Below are positions 63,378 through 64,000 of a stretch of 64,000 nt of DNA, one piece after another. The DNA lies in assembly GCF_000980895.1 (NCBI RefSeq), contig NZ_LAZX01000094.1, positions 186,001 through 250,000 of the forward strand. The letters are read 5' to 3'. The DNA is from Sphingomonas sp. Ag1. Its GTDB lineage: Bacteria > Pseudomonadota > Alphaproteobacteria > Sphingomonadales > Sphingomonadaceae. Both the position numbers and the translations under genes were made by a program. The notes under the pieces were generated by a model that searched no databases, was not told the DNA's origin, and saw only the letters and a program-made list of their open reading frames with translations. Numbering within the stretch: position 1 is the first letter of the stretch; every line of letters starts with the position of its first letter.

Positions 63378-64000
63378 GCAGGAATTCCGATGAGATGATC
63401 GTCGGCGGCAGCAGTGATCCGCACGGTCGCGATATCACCGATGGTCGCCATCGGGTGGGGCAAGCGTACCTCGGCGAAGGCGGGCGTGTGGCCGCGATCG
63501 CCGGGTTTCTCGATAACAATCTGCTGGTCGCTGCCGACCAGCGTGGCGAGCCACCCGGCGCGGCGGGTCGCGGCAGCCTCACGCAGGCGTGCGGCACGCT
63601 CGCGGGCGACGCCCGGCGCCACCTGGGGCATGCGGGCTGCCGGGGTGCGATCGCGGGGTGAGAAAGGGAAGATATGCGCGTGAACGATGTCGCAATCGGC
63701 CAGCAGGCGCAGCGTATTGGCCGCGGCTTCCTCGCTCTCGGTCGGGAAACCGGCGATCAGGTCCGCGCCGATTGCGATCGCGCGCTTCGCCTTCAGCCGG
63801 GCCACCATCGCGACGGCTTGCGCTCGTGAATGACGGCGCTTCATCCGCTTCAAAGTCAGATCGTCACCGGCCTGGAGCGAAAGATGGAGGTGCGGCATCA
63901 CGCGCTCCTCGCTGGTCACCAGATCGAAGAGGTGATCGTCGATCTCGATCGTGTCGAGCGAGGAAAGGCGAAGGCGGGGCAACCGCGGCACACCCGTCAG
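63374..64000 (-). CDS. mtaB: tRNA t6A37 methylthiotransferase, N-terminal part missing
   Basis: The last ~208 residues of a radical-SAM methylthiotransferase that runs off the right edge, so the two iron-sulfur cluster motifs lie outside. Inside are HLHLSLQAGDDLTLKRMKRR and ADLIAGFPTESEEAAANTLR (SAM-enzyme core) and a C-terminal TRAM-like domain (TLVGSDQQIVIEKPGDRGHT). IEIDDHLFDLVTSEERVMPH precedes. MtaB rather than MiaB or RimO is chosen from these stretches and the mtaB-ftsY order. Adds methylthio to t6A in ANN-decoding tRNAs. Confidence 0.85.
   Translation of the reverse strand: MTGVPRLPRLRLSSLDTIEIDDHLFDLVTSEERVMPHLHLSLQAGDDLTLKRMKRRHSRAQAVAMVARLKAKRAIAIGADLIAGFPTESEEAAANTLRLLADCDIVHAHIFPFSPRDRTPAARMPQVAPGVARERAARLREAAATRRAGWLATLVGSDQQIVIEKPGDRGHTPAFAEVRLPHPMATIGDIATVRITAAADDHLIGIPA

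Overview
The window is dense, high-GC chromosomal DNA from an alphaproteobacterium, most likely a sphingomonad (Sphingomonas or a close relative). Grounds: an RcdA-type (DUF1465) CtrA-degradation regulator beside two YdcH/DUF465 genes, a pyruvate dehydrogenase E1 beta subunit with its own lipoyl domain, the lapA-pyrF-trpF-trpB-trpA-accD-folC run, the mtaB-ftsY-yciB run, TrmFO, and a large share of acyl-CoA catabolism genes. No spacer without a gene exceeds about 190 bases, apart from the tRNA region at 45913-46404. I saw no insertion sequence, prophage, CRISPR array, integron or recognisable defence system.

Layout. 1-5656: partial Baeyer-Villiger-type monooxygenase, PPK2 kinase coupled to a thiolase, a prepilin peptidase trio, and a coniferyl-aldehyde-type dehydrogenase. 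5705-10400: YdcH pair and rcdA, an SDR, purF, a Rho-N-like small protein behind a hairpin leader, hisI and a lipoprotein. 10432-12650: LiuR-like MerR regulator with a long acyl-CoA dehydrogenase. 12694-18866: SleB-type hydrolase, cysK with an MFS exporter, pdhA-pdhB. 18907-22030: TadG/TadE/TadE operon. 22109-24610: SQS/PSY-like protein, EF-hand protein, trmFO.

24667-43778 is a catabolic block. A tandem TetR regulator faces an operon of acyl-CoA dehydrogenase, zinc alcohol dehydrogenase, aminoglycoside-phosphotransferase-like kinase and two SDRs, which I read as an unfused ACAD10/11- or Lva-like 4-hydroxyacyl-CoA pathway. Next come a DUF885 protein, TesB, a probable heteromeric acyl-CoA dehydrogenase pair with a VOC protein and an amidase, a FadJ-like hydratase/dehydrogenase, an EstB-like hydrolase and an acyl-CoA ligase. 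Together they could activate, oxidise, hydrate and cleave bulky or hydroxylated carboxylic acids.

43811-64000 is mostly housekeeping: a Crp/Fnr regulator, an AI-2E transporter, two identical tRNA-Asp genes, an AmpG-like permease, the trp/accD/folC operon, patatin and endonuclease-like genes, tRNA-Thr, an RNase-H-fold-like gene that appears to start with CTG, a serine hydrolase, rarA, yciB, ftsY and partial mtaB.

The most unusual items are the unfused ACAD10/11-like operon, the CTG-start gene, the acyl-CoA dehydrogenase pair with an asymmetric catalytic residue, the calcium-loop pseudopilins, and the hairpin leading into the ribosome-binding site at 9211. None is proven to be a new system. 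All calls come from reading the sequence without database searches.
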